Assembly: GCA_905212215.1 (NCBI GenBank)
Contig: CAJMDR010000018.1
Coordinates: forward strand, 1-14,939
Direction: 5' to 3'
DNA: 14,939 bases
From: an uncultured Porphyromonadaceae bacterium
GTDB lineage: Bacteria; Bacteroidota; Bacteroidia; Bacteroidales; Muribaculaceae
The notes under the pieces were generated by a model. It worked only from the letters and a program-made list of their open reading frames with translations, was not told the DNA's origin and made no database searches. Within the stretch, counting starts at the first letter, position 1. Each line of letters opens with the position of its first letter. A program made the position numbers and the translations under genes. Shown one piece after another: positions 14,112-14,939 of this stretch.

Positions 14112-14939
14112 ATGGCAGACAAGGAAACAGGTCGCCAGTATTGTTGTTCGTCGGAATCGACATGCACCCACAACAATGAATGTAGGGGAGGCTCATGCGC
14201 GTCGTGCAGCCATCGTGAAGGATGCAGTTGTCCGAGAGCTGCATTGGCTGGTCGCGGCAACCTGCAGAGCTATGACTGGCTGAAAGGTATCAACGGCGGC
14301 GACACCAATCAGCTTGTTGAGGTGATGTTCAAGAACACCCGCAAGAGCTATTACCTTAATACCGCCGGGCTGCAACTTCATCCCGGTGACGCCGTGGTGG
14401 TAGAGGGTTCTCCTGGTCAGGACTTGGGCAAGGTGACTATGACGGGACCGTTAGTGGCATTGCAGATGAAGCGTGCCAACTTGCGTTCGGACTTCGAGCC
14501 GAAACGGTTATATCGCCATGCAACCGAGAATGACCTTGAGCGTTTCCGCCAGGCCAGGGATAAGGAGCATGACACCATGATCCGGTCGCGCAAGATAGCG
14601 GCTGAATTGGGTCTTAAGATGAAAATCGGCGATGTGGAATATCAAGGTGACGGCCACAAGGCCATCTTCTACTACATTGCCGACGAGCGGGTGGATTTCC
14701 GCAAACTTATCCGGATCCTTGCCGAGACCTTCGGAGTAAGGGTGGAGATGAAGCAGATAGGCGCACGGCAGGAAGCAGGCCGGATAGGAGGCACCGGCCC
14801 CTGTGGCAGGCCTTTGTGCTGTGCTACGTTCCTTACCCGGTTTGCGAGCGTAGGCACAGGGTCGGCACGGCTGCAGGACATATCCATGAATCCGCAGAAA
14901 CTTGCCGGTCAGTGCGCGAAACTGAAATGCTGCCTTAAC
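14112..14939 (+). CDS. ricT: PSP1-domain protein RicT (YaaT family), 3' end outside window
   Basis: The frame is open for 276 codons to the window end, without a stop, so the gene is partial. The PSP1 core is clear: VEVMFKNTRKSYYLN (69-83), then TGPCGRPLCCATFLTRF (228-244) and NPQKLAGQCAKLKCC (260-274), where the conserved cysteines sit. In B. subtilis RicT (with RicA and RicF) carries iron-sulfur clusters and directs RNase Y to certain transcripts. The first 40 residues hold eight cysteines (11, 12, 18, 24, 29, 32, 38, 40). It lies 4 bp after rny. RicA and RicF are not in the window. Function as an RNase Y partner is inferred from family and linkage. Confidence 0.93.
   Translation, partial: MADKETGRQYCCSSESTCTHNNECRGGSCASCSHREGCSCPRAALAGRGNLQSYDWLKGINGGDTNQLVEVMFKNTRKSYYLNTAGLQLHPGDAVVVEGSPGQDLGKVTMTGPLVALQMKRANLRSDFEPKRLYRHATENDLERFRQARDKEHDTMIRSRKIAAELGLKMKIGDVEYQGDGHKAIFYYIADERVDFRKLIRILAETFGVRVEMKQIGARQEAGRIGGTGPCGRPLCCATFLTRFASVGTGSARLQDISMNPQKLAGQCAKLKCCLN

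Overview
The window looks like the chromosome of a member of the Bacteroidota, most likely order Bacteroidales and possibly the Muribaculaceae. The family-level guess is an impression, not a result. The evidence is the phylum-type promoter (TTTG, about 20 bp, TAnnTTTG) in front of several genes, an L36 protein without zinc ligands, an L17 with a charged C-terminal tail, a BCAT-type ilvE, and the gene set zapA-rny. Base composition is moderate and every protein-coding gene reads cleanly, without frameshifts.

Positions 1-8550 hold the distal spc operon and the alpha operon, all on the + strand: rpsH, rplF, rplR, rpsE, rpmD, rplO, secY, map, infA, rpmJ, rpsM, rpsK, rpsD, rpoA and rplQ. They encode ribosomal proteins, the SecY translocon, methionine aminopeptidase, IF-1 and RNA polymerase alpha. 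Two long spacers interrupt this otherwise tight cluster, before rpsH (at least 269 bp) and before rpsD (243 bp). Both contain well-formed RNA hairpins and look like leader-type control regions. A consensus promoter lies between rpmJ and rpsM. The run ends in a strong intrinsic terminator after rplQ.

Positions 8603-9925 are gene-poor but not empty. They contain several near-perfect hairpins and a candidate independent minus-strand small RNA of about 245 nt, with a consensus promoter, a 5'-terminal hairpin and a terminator with six T's. There is also a 152-bp stretch without a single C on the + strand, which becomes a G-less 3' UTR for a small minus-strand Tyr/Asp-rich lipoprotein.

Positions 9926-11637 carry ilvE (branched-chain aminotransferase) with its own perfect promoter and terminator, then an HD-domain hydrolase. 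From 11765 a cell-division and RNA-decay block follows: a coiled-coil protein, zapA, a structured spacer that is a 6S RNA candidate, rny (RNase Y), and ricT (PSP1 domain), which is cut by the window end. The rny-ricT pair, 4 bp apart, would encode an endoribonuclease and a homologue of its known Bacillus partner.

The most interesting items are the minus-strand RNA candidate, the two r-protein leader structures, the G-less 3' UTR and the rny-ricT linkage. All are read by eye from sequence and none has been tested by folding or database search.
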